Of a DNA stretch of 64,000 nt, positions 35,588 through 46,797 are shown piece by piece (position 1 is the stretch's first letter; each line of letters begins with the position of its first letter). Position numbers and translations under genes: made by a program. A model generated the notes under the pieces. The model saw nothing but the letters and a program-made list of their open reading frames with translations. It did no database searches and was not told the DNA's origin. The stretch spans positions 2,174,165-2,238,164 of the forward strand of contig JAJEKV010000099.1 in the NCBI GenBank assembly GCA_021234155.1, given 5' to 3'. Source of the stretch: Isoetes taiwanensis (Eukaryota > Streptophyta > Lycopodiopsida > Isoetales > Isoetaceae).

Positions 35588-36683
35588 TGTGACGCTCCCA
35601 GAATCTATACGACGCTCCCACCGTACAACTACAAGAAATTCCCCTCCCTTGGCGACTACATCACCATGGGAAGGGCCTTCGTCTAACTCGGACCACTTGG
35701 GATGGCCAAGTGTCCGGGTGAAGGGCACGGAGGTGTCATTTGTCCCACACCCTCTATGGGGATCCTATACAGCAGAAGCATACATACATGTTAGCACCTA
35801 GCAATCATACACAATATAATATACCACCATGAAGGGTGGTCCATCCATCTTTCATATAAGTAACACGACAATGCCAATATAACATAAGAAATATACCATA
35901 AATAAGGGCTCTACCCCAGGCTCAGACTCTATGGGATCGACTGACGGTAAGGGCCTCTGGATAACAACACTGTAGGAGCCCCAGTAGCCACACTCAGCAA
36001 GGCTCTGCCCCCACTTCACCAGTTGTGACTATTATTTGGTGCTGAACCACTTCATAGCATCGACAGCCCAGTGGGCTCTTGTGCATAGGCTGCAATTACT
36101 GGGTCTTAAGGATTCTAGATAGAGATATATCTACTACTAGGGAGCTTTCATGTCTCTACACACCCTTAATCCCAAACACACAGGAGGAACAGAAAGAGAG
36201 AACATAATCATAAGCCAAAAAATCATCCTCATCTTAATAGCACATAATAGAGAGGTTAATCATCCATCCAATCATACAAGGATTAGCTGAAACACAAGAT
36301 ATCTAAAGACTAACCGGTCTCTTGGCTAAAGCCATTATCTCGAAAGGCTTCCATCAGATCAGGGCGAGTAGCTCCTCCCTTATCCAACTCTTCCCATTTG
36401 GGGCAGAATTAAGGGTAGAGACCCAACTTGCACACTAATCTTAGTAAGTCTCCCCTGGCCAATCGATTTGGGCCAGGTGGCTCTCCCTAATTAGCTGACA
36501 TTTACTAATTAATAACATTAATTAGTCTAATTAGGTTATTAACTTACTAACAATTTAGCATAGCTAATAAAAGCCCTTTTAGGTTAGCCCAAGTTACCCC
36601 CTAATGACCCATAATGGTCTAATTATATCCTGGTGATGTATCGTAGTATTTATACGTATACCGTATAATTACATGGAATGTCA
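35588..36683 (-). repeat. Ty3/gypsy 3' LTR (full length)
   Basis: About 1096 bp. On the element strand it starts TGACATTCCATG with a TATA-like TATAAATA about 30 bp in, and ends ...GCGTCACA. It matches the truncated LTR at 41676-42053 closely (shared ACATGTTAGCACCTAGCAAT and GGGTGGTCCATCCATCTTTC) and, more distantly, the plus-strand LTR at 57689-59115. Confidence 0.88.
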
Positions 36684-37208
36684 TATTCCCTCCCCCCAAA
36701 AAAAAAAAATGTTGTCCTCAGCATTGGGGCTAGGTAAGCAAGGAAAACAATTCAGTTATGGAATGTAAATTAACTTCATCAAATAATAAAGTTACAAAAA
36801 GTGATCATTGATCAAAGTTCCTAGGACCTTAGTCCATTCACAAAAAGGTAATAAACACAATACCACAAAATTATACAGGAGAACACACATGCAAAAACAA
36901 CACTGGACAACAAAAGATGGCCTCAGACAGAGGCCTGGAATCTTCTGCAGATACCACAGTACGCAATACTGGCCTGCAAAATTACAGTACACCAGTACTT
37001 ATAAAGTAATTAAAATAGTGTGGTTGAAGGGACCACCCCCTTAAAGAAAAAAAGAAATAGGAATGGAGGAAATCCTATCATGCCTAAGGCTTGCATTTCG
37101 TCTCGGCGTAAGGAATGACAATATTCCCATATAGCCGTAGACGAACGCGTCTTATCATGAATACCTATATGCCCATTTCCCCATCTAGGATGCATCTAGC
37201 CCAACCCC

Positions 37209-37718
37209 TTACACGATTTCTGTCGGATCGAATACGCACATGACCCCTGCCGAATCGGCAATGCATCGCTTACCATTGGAGTTGGAGTCGATCGCATCAT
37301 GAATGGTTCGGTCCTGGTATTGCTGCATAAAGTTTGGGTAAGCCTTGTCCAAATTCGCTTTAAAATCTGCTTTAAGAACCCAGGTTGCATCCTCTGTTGG
37401 TAAGTGTTTCCATTTAACCAAATACTGCAATATTTGAGTCCTGCGGCTTTGCGTATATGCACGATCAAGGAGAGCCTCAGGAACAATCTCCAACTGATCT
37501 TCTATCATCTCCAGAAGTGTTGGGGTATCGAAAACCTCTTCCGGATTAGGTGTATGCTTCTTGAGAAGGCTAACGTGAAAGACTTTATGGACCTTTAAAT
37601 GTGCGAGTAAATTGAACCGATAGGCTTGAGAGCCTATCCTTTCAATTATGTCAAAGGGTCCCGCCCATCTAGGTGCCAGCTTCTTACAATTACCAATTTT
37701 GAGCTTGGCCTGCTTCAC
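37209..37718 (-). pseudogene. Gypsy integrase C-terminus with chromodomain
   Basis: A 169-residue frame. It begins with the integrase tail words KLAPRWAGPFDIIERIGSQA and VFHVSLLKKH. Residues about 85-125 form a chromodomain-like segment (RRTQILQYLVKWKHLPTEDA followed by TWV). In chromoviruses this domain directs integration to chromatin marks. The aromatic residues expected for methyl-lysine binding are only partly conserved, so binding is uncertain. Confidence 0.85.
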
Positions 37719-38620
37719 CTTAATCTTTAGCCATACTGATTCGTCAACTTGAAAATCTCGTGGCGTCCGATGCCCGACAAGGCTCTTTTGTCAGGTTCTG
37801 GCAGCTAACAAATACCCTTGAACTTTGGAGACTAAGACCTGCATGTCTGTAAGTAACTGCTGAGAGACTTCCACCTTGTAAATGGGATTATGCCACGCGT
37901 CTGGAGTAAGGCATTGGTAGCCATAGTTGATCATAAAAGGAGACATCCTAGAGGACTCCTGTTTAGTATTGTTATATACAAACTCCACCAAATGGATATA
38001 ATCCGCCCATTGGGATTGCTTGTTCTAGACATAGTTACGTAGCATATCTTCTATTATGTGATTGGTATGCTCGGTTTGGCCATCCGTCTGCGGGTGTTAA
38101 GTTGTGCTCATGGCAATCTTAGTTTGAATAGTACTAGAAAAATCCTTCTAAAATGCACTGACAAACTTAGGATCCCGGTCCGATATAATTGTACGCGGCA
38201 TCCCATGAAGGCGAAATATTTTTTTTGTGAACAACAAGGCAGTGTCTAGTGCGGTGTCCGTAGTTCGACATGGCAAGGAATGCGTCATTTTGGAAAGCTT
38301 GTCGACCACCATCATTAAGGCATCAAAGCCCCTCAGAGTGCGCATAAGCCCCACGATGAAATCTATGGTAATAATTTCCCACTTTGCATTAGGAACATCT
38401 AAGGGTTGCAATTCTCCTGGGATGCACAATTATTCTGCCTTTGTCTGCTGACATATTTGACATTGCTTAATGTAGTCTGCAATGTGCCTCTTCTTACCTG
38501 GCCAAAAATAGCTGGAGCGGATCGTAAAATATATCTTAATGAATCTCGCATGCCCCGCTATAGGACTGTGTCATGGACTCCTGATGTCTCGGGCACACAT
38601 AACTTATTCTTACAATAAAG
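37719..38620 (-). pseudogene. Gypsy integrase core, broken
   Basis: Minus-strand words: VPNAKWEIITIDFIVGL and DKLSKMTHSLPC (first catalytic Asp region), TIISDRDPKFVSAF (second Asp) and, after a stop, YNNTKQESSRMSPFMINYGY. Frames change at about 38148 and 37991. It would have catalysed cDNA strand transfer. Confidence 0.82.
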
Positions 38621-39320
38621 AAGGTTACCTTCCTTCTTATAATGGCAAAAAGCGTCCCTCTCCTTATCCGTTTTGGCTTCCTTGAATAGACTTCACCATA
38701 TTTTTTGAAATTCAGGACTAGCGGGAGAGCTTGCTCTATCTGCTTACCAAACTCACTGGTGAGAGCGGAAACTGCATTACAATATGTGCGAGTGACCAAT
38801 GGATGCCTTGAAAGAGCATTGGCAACAACATTATGCTTGCCCGACTTATACACTACTTCAAAATCATATTCCTCCAGAAATGCCATCCATCTTCGCTGTC
38901 TAAGATTGAGGTAGGGTTGCTTGAAAATATATTGGAGTCTTTGGTCATCTGTATCCAACTGGAATCGTCTCCCAAGCAAGTAATGTCTCCATATACGCAA
39001 GGCACACACAACAACAAGTAATCCCTGGTCACGGGTGGGGTATCGCTATTCTGCATTGTTCATTTTCCTAGAATCATACACGATTACCCTATCTTCTTGC
39101 ACAACACACCGCTTGTAGCGATCTTAATAGCGTCTGTGGCAACCCAATTATCTTTTTGAGGATCTAGCAAGGTGAGAACTGGAGCAGTTGTCAAAGCATT
39201 CTTCAATGACTGAAATCCGGTCTGGACTTTCTCCTTCCAATGAGCCATCCTATCTTTAAATCTTCTCATGTTTTGTAAGGTCTGTAAGAGGCGCCACAAA
39301 CTTAGCGAAATCCTTAACAA
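38536..39320 (-). pseudogene. Gypsy RNase H region, broken
   Basis: Two minus-strand frames. 39320-39084 has LKNALTTAPVLTLLDPQK, the connection to RNase H. 39009-38536 has RIWRHYLLGRRFQLDTDDQ, WMAFLEEYDFEVVYKSGKHN and VVANALSRHP, the conserved end of Ty3/gypsy RNase H. A stop and frame change separate them. Confidence 0.82.
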
Positions 39321-39384
39321 ATTTTTGGTAATAGCCCGCCAAACCTAGAAAACTGCGGACCTCCGAAACATTTGCTGGGACATG

Positions 39385-40062
39385 CTATTCTTTTTCTGCC
39401 TCAATCTTGGCTGGATTCGTTGATATGCCATTAGCAGAAATAATGTGTCCTACATAATCCGCCTTGGTGATTGCAAACCTGCATTTGGAAAACCTAGCAT
39501 AAAGTTGATGGCGTCTCAATTTCTGCATGGCCAACCGAAGATGACGCTCATGGTCTTTCAAGGTTTTGCTGTAAATAAGGATATCATCGAGGAAAATGAT
39601 GACAAAGTCATCGAGATACTCGCGGAAGACATCGTTCATCAATCTCATGAATGTAGTAGGGAAAGGCATAACGGTAAATTCATAGTGCCCATAACGTGTC
39701 TGAATGGCAGACTTATGGATGTCGTCCTCTTTAATTCTTATCTGGTGATATCCTGAGCGAAGATCAATCATCTGTGCCAACTTACGGTTCTTCCAAATGC
39801 TTGTAATGGCAGAATTCACTGTCTTCTGATAGTTCTTTTTACGGGACTTGGTATGATCTCCGGACGATTCTGGGGAATTGGACGACTCCGACGAATCAGA
39901 ACTTACATCAGATGATGAATTGCTTCGTGTACGTTTTGAGCGTGTGGCTATAGCTGGAGCAGGTACTGGTGCAATTGGTGGTGGCGGCAGCTTGTGATTA
40001 GCTACAACAGGAATTTCAGGGATGTACTCCTGCGGTATTGCTGGTGGATTATTTTGGAGCAC
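39385..40062 (-). pseudogene. Gypsy gag-end/RT fusion caused by internal deletion
   Basis: A 225-residue frame. The first about 85 residues are Pro- and Ser-rich (gag-end or linker-like). At about residue 95 it passes into IDLRSGYHQIRIKEDDIHKS, then YGHYEFTVMPF, the catalytic FLDDILIYSK, and HERHLRLAMQKLRRHQLYA. Protease and the upstream RT block are absent, so a deletion joined gag to mid-RT while leaving an open frame. Confidence 0.8.
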
Positions 40063-40309
40063 ATAAGCTTAGAGCTCAGTAAGTTGACGTTTCATAAGTG
40101 TGAGCTCTTGCTCTGGGGTTAGATGACCTGACTGCACGGGGGTCGCCCAAGGAGGGGACGTGCATCGTCTAAAATACAAATAAAGAGTAGAGATAAGCAA
40201 GATGTACAACCATATAATTATTATATTAAAGGATGGCATATAAGTGCCAAATTCCTTGCTACACAATTCCTAATGGCCTAAGACCATATATCTATGATAG
40301 AAAATACAA

Positions 40310-41121
40310 TCAAGAACTGGGTTCTGTATCTTCATCCATCGAAGTAGGAGGCGCCGGCGGTTGACGGTGGCGAAGCAAGGTTACGCCGGTGCTAATGGTA
40401 AGAGCAGCCACGGATGCAATCTCCAGAGAAAACGCCATGGCCAATAGAGCGGCCACAAGAAGTTTCATGCTCATCCATGGGGCAATATCTTGCTCCAGGG
40501 CGGCCAAAGCAAGGTCAGACATACGAGCACATATGTTAGCGTGCAAGGTTGGAGCTTCTTATGGCCAGCTAAGGTGGATAAAGTACGAAGTGCCCACCAT
40601 GATGCTTCCGCCTCCGGAGCCAGATCCTTGGCATTAAAGAGAACCTGCCCTTGCTTAAAAGCCGAAAGGAAGAAGCGGATAGTATGATTTCCCAAGGCAC
40701 GAACCTCAGGAATAACAGAGGTGGCCACCTCCTTGTCGAGGTCTAAGGTCACTTCATCCTCTTTGATTTCTTGCTTTTCCTCCCTCAAATCATCTTTGTT
40801 GTCACAAAAATATTTCCCTTCCTCATCAAATTCTATGGGAATATCCACCATATTAATATTGGGAACATGAGGTCTGATAGCAACAAAGGCTTCCTCCAGT
40901 GATTGTGACGGGGCCTCTTGCAGCATAAGATGTCGCAAGCACAAGAAGGTGTCAACCGGTTCGATGGTCTCCTGGTCAAATTGAAGCAATTGTTGTACCT
41001 CAGAGGGGAACTCGGCAGGGCTGAAGTCGATGAAGTCGTCCATACAATACTCAGCGAGCTCGTATAGAACTTGTATCTTGGTCTTGAACTTGAGGTCAGC
41101 AATAATGTGGTATGTCCACAT
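40310..41121 (-). pseudogene. Gypsy gag-position frame, unrecognised domain
   Basis: 216 residues starting MWTYHIIADLKFKTKIQVLY (41121-40471), then a second frame at 40546-40310 with an ALEQDIAPWMSMKLLVAALL segment. It is acidic in the middle and carries no zinc knuckle. It sits where gag should be, but I do not recognise standard gag motifs. The opening block could instead be captured host sequence. The frame shifts near 40520. Confidence 0.45.
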
Positions 41122-41467
41122 AATTCCTTCAAGGGGAGGTATTCTTGACCCTAATGATGGATAACTGTGAGGATATCTAGTCCATTTAGTCGGGCTCCCT
41201 GGTCTTGGTGCAGTGGCATTTGCTTGGCTAACTACTTCCAGCGAACGAAACCATCCTTACTGACACGCTCATCATCCTTGTTAGTCGGTATCGCTGGTGC
41301 GTTTCCCTTCTTTGCAGGTAGGGCTTTGTCCTCGACACATAGACACAACACATAGATACAACAAGAAATTATGGACAGAACTTGGATTCTTGTATTTATA
41401 TCTGAAAATATATACAACAAAATATTTTACAAAATGGTTTGGAAACAAGGAAATGGTCAAGCTAATT

Positions 41468-41610
41468 GTGGTCTTCTCGAATTCTTCGTGCCAAGGCCAG
41501 ATCGGTAACCTCTTAGCATGGATAGCACAGAGATTGGCATCCCCAAAAAGGGCCACCAGGTAGTCTTCGACGGCCTCCTGGAGGGCGAGCATAGCATATG
41601 TCTGAAACCG
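41468..41610 (-). pseudogene. Histone H3-like fragment inside the gypsy element
   Basis: Minus-strand translation from 41610 reads [20 protein letters not shown] and then [14 protein letters not shown], matching the histone-fold core of H3 ([34 protein letters not shown]). After a 1-bp loss the next frame gives [13 protein letters not shown], matching H3 RVTIMPKDIQLARRIRGE with IMPK missing. The E-D pair before YLV is more like centromeric H3 than canonical H3. It lies only about 65 bp inside the 5' LTR, in the sense orientation of the element. H3 packages DNA in nucleosomes; this piece lacks the N-tail and is frameshifted. Confidence 0.85.
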
Positions 41611-41663
41611 AAACTAACCAATCTAACGAGTTAGAATATGGCCACGATCCACTAAAAATCATG

Positions 41664-41675
41664 CACTGATACCAC
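41664..41675 (-). other. Gypsy primer binding site
   Basis: The minus strand reads TGGTATCAGTGC, one base off the initiator-Met tRNA primer sequence, directly inside the LTR that begins at 41676. Confidence 0.75.
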
Positions 41676-42053
41676 TGTGATGCTTCCAGAATCTATACGA
41701 TGCTCCCATCATACAAATACGGGAAATTCCCCTCCCCTGGCAACTACATCACCATGGGAAGGTCGTCCGTCTAACTCGGACCACTTGGAATAGCCAAGTG
41801 TTTAGGTGAAGGACACGAAGGTTTCATTCGTCCCATGCCTTCTATGGGGATCTTATATAGTAGAAGCGTACATACATGTTAGCACCTAGCAATCATACAC
41901 AATACAATATACCGCCTGAAGGGTGGTCCATCCATCTTTCATATAAGTAATACGACAATGCCAATATAACGTAAGAAATATACCATAAATAAGGGCTCTA
42001 CCACAGGCTCAGACTCTATAGTGTCGACTGACAGTCAGGACCTCCGGATAACA
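41676..42053 (-). repeat. Gypsy 5' LTR, truncated
   Basis: The first about 378 bp (plus-strand order) match the LTR at 35588, from TGTGATGCTTCCAGAATCTA to GGATAACAACA, then homology stops abruptly. The outer two-thirds of this LTR is deleted or replaced, so no target duplication can be seen. Confidence 0.85.
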
Positions 42054-43126
42054 ACAAACAGAGATATAACATGGCATTGGCTGGCATAGAACAATGGCTA
42101 GGGTGTAGTTGCGTACGTAGATATGTATATCTTTTAATTCCTATGGCATTGCTAGAGATATTGGAGTTGGCTACATTAATGTATCTAGGCCCAAATTGGA
42201 CCCACTTGACATCAGTTTGGGAGTTCGGTGCACATAGACAGTAGATACTTTAAAGTCTAGGTTGAACGTGAACATATTCTATACATAAGGGTTTTCAAAT
42301 ACAAATTTCTTTACCTCAATGGCAATAAAATCATGTTAACATGTTATCATATTTAAATGCAGCATAACAATTGAAAAGCTATGCTTCAAACCCAAAAAGA
42401 CAAAGAGGAAGTGGCGGGGGAAGGAAACAGGGGAGAAGGAGCATTCACTTTACAATCATTGTGATTTTCAAGCTAACATGTACACATGGGGCTGCTTTAG
42501 AATGTACGCCATCATATTATGCGCAAAGGTTACTTGCCATCTAGTCTCGATGTTGTGAGGGGTATTCATATGGAAAGTTTAATAATACTTCATTTTGGAG
42601 ACAAAGAGAAAGAATGGATCTCCATTCCGATGAAGGTTTCGAGAATTTATGAATGTTATTTTAATTTCATCAAGGTATATCCACAATTTCTTACTCATAA
42701 ATGTCAGATCTCCATTCCTCTATGTGCATCACAAGACTGATTTCATTATGACCGAATAGCACCAACCATCAGCTCCTTCAACATATAGACTACAACACTA
42801 TCATGAGACCTTAGTTTATTTTGGCAAGAATCATTTGGAGGGTTATTTATACAAGGTACGCATCACAGAATGTATTTGTGGGCATACCAGAAATTTCATC
42901 TAGTGGATGAGTGCCACTCTTCAATATATATATTTAATATTTAACATAGCTTGACCACAACACCACCAGGAGGAGGAAAAAAAAAAGGGAAAGCAATGTT
43001 ACCTCGTACCACAATACCACAAATGGAAAGATTGCCCAAGTTAATTGCGACATCAAACTCATTTCGATCACAAACATTATTCGATCACAAACATTAATAA
43101 ATAGAAACATTATTCAACATGAGCAC
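42054..43126. other. Spacer, nothing recognised
   Basis: AT-rich flank between the gypsy element and the unknown gene, including that gene's probable 3' UTR. No protein match; the frame 42519-42740 is not familiar. Confidence 0.45.
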
Positions 43127-46100
43127 CTAATTACCAATATTGATCCTTGGCAACTTAGTTGCTCTGCTATATGCTCGTCGTGATTCTTGAGGATGGGAGG
43201 ACGCCTGCTTTGGTAGCTTGTCAGACTGCAAACTCTCAAGTTGCAAGGTATGCAAATTTTGGGAGTGCTTTGTTGAGTTTATTGATTCTTGCAACTTCTT
43301 ACCGCAATCCTTCATTTCCACCACAGAGGGAGGATTGGCCTTAACCTGTGCTTTAAACAACATTAGCAAGAGAACGTCCACTATTGACATATGATCTGAA
43401 AGCTAAAAGGATTATTTAAAAGTAGGTATGCAAAACTTTGTATTTCTGTTAGCATATAATGGTAATCTAACGTTGTGCTTAGAGTAATACTGATGAAGCC
43501 TTTAGCAAACTAGTGCAATATTAGTTATCATTCTAACGTGTCAATTCCTTTGCCAGTTACATTTATATAAATATCCTTTTCCTTTGCCATTTCCTCCTTA
43601 TCAGCATGATTCTCCAATATTTATCCTTTACAGCACGGGGCAGAAAGTGTAGATATTTCTGATACACATCTCTAGTAGTCTTTGCACCTGATATCATTTT
43701 ACAATCACCAGGTCGGCTTAGATATCCTTAATAGTTGTTGATAAAGTTTGCAAGCTGCAAATTCCATTCTGTTCCTGTTTACTGACACAAGTAGCAGTCC
43801 TAACCAACGGGACAGCAATTGATTTCCTCGAATCACTCAGTTCAGTCCCAATTCAAGATAATCAATTTTGCAGCAATTACTGGACATAATTTACAAAAGC
43901 ATGATAATGATTCACATAATTGAATGCTAGACCAAAAACATTCATAATATGAATGTTTTAAGAAAAGCTGAGTGCTCTGAGACTAGCTACTTACACTGGA
44001 GTATAGTAGAGTGGAATCCTCAAGACAGTCCCTTAACCATCTGACGTCTTCAAGCAGCGCGCACTGGAAAATTTGTAATAAGAGTAATAAGCAGACACAT
44101 TCTTCTGGAATACATTGGTAAAAGATGTACAGAATCCATGCAAAACATGCCGGTATGTCAAAAACGATGATATTGGACAGCATGAAAACTTAACCAGCAC
44201 TCAGAATGAGACTGGAACCCTATTACCTCATAGCAAGAATCGTGCTTGTCAAGGATTGTAAATAAACCAAGAAGTTAGTAAGAGCGCAAAATGATCAAAT
44301 GGGAACTGCAGGCTAAATCAAGCAATAGGAAAAACGGGAACATAGGGAAGGTGGTACTCATCAAGATGCTTGTTATCAAGCCTAGGTACCATTCAGATCT
44401 ACAATATTAAGAGCAAAGAAAGCAGCTAAGGGCAAAGAAAAGCAGCTAAGTTAAATAAACCAATCCTATGCAGTGCAACGCAAAAGTTGTTGAGTAAGCA
44501 AAGGAAGAATACCCCTGGGCCTGGGAATACATACGCCATCTCAGTTTGCATGCGCTTCATAAAGGTACGGAGAGCTCATTATTCAAGCCATGACACCACG
44601 ACGCATAAAAATATTGAAGAGATTTCCCGTGGAAAGTTCATAAAGGTATCATAACGCCATGACAAATAAAAATATTGAAGAGTTAATGAAAGACACATTT
44701 CAATGTAAGACACATCGCTCATGTGCTAAAAGACCTGGAATGAACAAGTAATATGAAGAGTTGCCGTAATGATGGAGCATGAAAGCTGCAAAAAATTTGA
44801 CATCTCATAATTGTCAAACTGAAGTCAATAGAAGTAACAACTACTAAAGTTGTTCTCTCTTGTATCAGGTTTTATTAACAATTTTGTGTTGTCAATTCTT
44901 AGATCAGCGTATTTCATCTTATAGCAATGTAGTATGATCTCCAACTGACACAGAGGAATGCCTCGTCTAAAAAAATTAGGCAGCTCTGTATGTGAAGAAC
45001 TTGTTGGGCAACCACATCATATCAGAATGCACACGTTATAACTATGTCTTCTAGAACAGCTTCATCATAAAAAAAAGGACAAACTTTAGATTGGCAAGAG
45101 ACTTGTGTACTGTGTAGTCATCAAATTGGCATATTACTTAGAGTTAGTGGCAAAATAGTCGGTGGCTTGGAGTGTGTCTTAACTATTATTCTCAAACTAA
45201 AAGCGGAATGAAAAAAAACAGGACCCGCACCTAATAAATAAAAAAGCCTGTACACCCAAGTATGCTTTCATCCTATATTGAATTGCATTCTCTACCTTGA
45301 CCTAAGACATGGCACTAAATTGAAAACATTGAGCTTAGGAATCCCTCACATAAAATTTGTCCTCTTAAAATTTAGTCTTCTTAAACAGTCATTGACTTAA
45401 AAAGGTTGATTGATGTTAAGCAAAAGTTTGGAGATGGAAGGTACAACAACAGAAACATTGAATCCATTAGTCAATGGCAATATTTAACTTGTAGTACTCC
45501 AAAGTAGAACTAGAAAGACTTACATGCTCAGAAGCAATAGCCAGACGAACTCTGTCAACCATTCCGTCAAAGTCCGAAGTATTTACTTTATTTTTTAAAT
45601 CTTGAAAGTCTAAACCATGCATATAGCCAAAAGTTTTCTTATTAGCTCCATCTGCCTTCGATTTACTGCTGTGAATCTCAGTCTCTTGGGAGATGGATCT
45701 TGTCTTGGAATTTTCCCTCCCATTTTTCCTTTCTTGGATTGCCTTTTTAGACATGACATAACCCAATGTATTCTTGCATCTCTGGTCCTTCAGAAAAGGA
45801 TCTGAAATCTGATTTGACCGTCCATCTGTTTCATGTATCTTTTTCAAAAGAACACTTGCATTATTACTTGCACTTGGTTGTGCATTTTCCAACCTCCAAC
45901 TTTCTTCAACATGCTGGGAAAGTATTTTAAGTTCTTCTTCCAATAATTGTCTGGCTGGGGTCTCAAGTATACGTTGAGAATCAAGCTTCTGTTCAATATC
46001 ATCTTCCACAGAATCCAAAATTTCTTGCAGAGCCTTGGCCTCATGGAATAACCCTTCATTTTCTTCTATAAGATCATTACCAATTGCTTTTCTAAATACA

Positions 46101-46797
46101 TCCTTCTCTCCAGCATTAAGGTTTGCAGCAAGTTCATCCCATAACAAAGAATAAACTGTCATACAGGGTGCCTGTATGTAACCTCCATCTGCAAAAAATG
46201 ATAAGGGGATACATCAAGAAGGAATAGGCCAAATTGCATTACTGTAGATACATACCTGCCATAGCATAGTCGGGGAAGACTGGTTCATAAGGACGCCCCA
46301 GGAAGATTTTGTATGCATCTAATCAGAATGCAAAGACACGACAAAGGAATTTTACAAAAAGAGCTAGTGAAGATGCACAAACAGTTCTTATTTTCAATAA
46401 AGAGATTGACTTAGTAGAGATAATGTCGCCAAGGAACAAATATGCATCTCTATTAAACTTTTAACTAAGCGAAGACTCCGAAAATTAAAGACATGAAATG
46501 ATGAAGCAAAGACTCCAATGCACAGTTTAAAACAGCATGAAATGTTTGGCATCATAACAAGTTTAAAGGACTACATCAAATAATCTCATTAAATTTAGCC
46601 GATGTTTGTTTTACAATACTGTTATACATACCACATCTCCATCATGATGGTATTCCAAGAGAAGCAGAAATGTGACCATCAGACCGGTCAGTCATGCATC
46701 AGATTTCACAAAGCACCATCATCAAGTATGCAGTCGTCATCATGTTTGATTTTGATTTCCATATACAAATGAAGGGTGTACCTGCTTCTTTCGTCAT
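43127..46797 (-). CDS. Unrecognised five-exon gene (343 residues as modelled)
   Basis: Exons on the minus strand: 46797-46782, 46318-46256, 46188-45524, 44063-43995, 43345-43127. All junctions are GT-AG, phases agree throughout, and the total is 1032 nt, which supports a real gene. The first exon gives only MTKEA and may be internal, so the true start could lie upstream. The second and third give YKIFLGRPYEPVFPDYAMAD and TVYSLLWDELAANL, then an acidic, probably helical stretch (EENEGLFHEAKALQEILDSV), then Lys/Ser-rich sequence. Exon 4 is CALLEDVRWLRDCLEDSTLL. The C-terminus is Lys/Ser/Gln-rich, ending PRINIGN. No signal peptide or membrane segment. I do not recognise the family. The final exon could also splice on at GGTAAT. 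Confidence 0.65.

Larger units (their letters stand above)
36684..41675 (-). mobile_element. Ty3/gypsy chromovirus-like internal region
   Basis: The element reads right to left: primer site at 41664-41675, histone-like fragment, gag-like frame, reverse transcriptase, RNase H, integrase, chromodomain, polypurine tract (minus strand TTTTTTGGGGGGAGGGAA, about 36686-36709). This is the standard Ty3/gypsy order, with a chromodomain at the integrase end as in chromoviruses. Protease and the N-terminal half of the reverse transcriptase are missing, and several frameshifts and stops interrupt pol, so it is dead. The 5' LTR has lost its outer part. Confidence 0.88.

Noticed and set aside
37010-37195. 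Separate small gene downstream of the gypsy integrase
   Set aside because: It lies between the chromodomain frame and the polypurine tract and reads as element 3' sequence.
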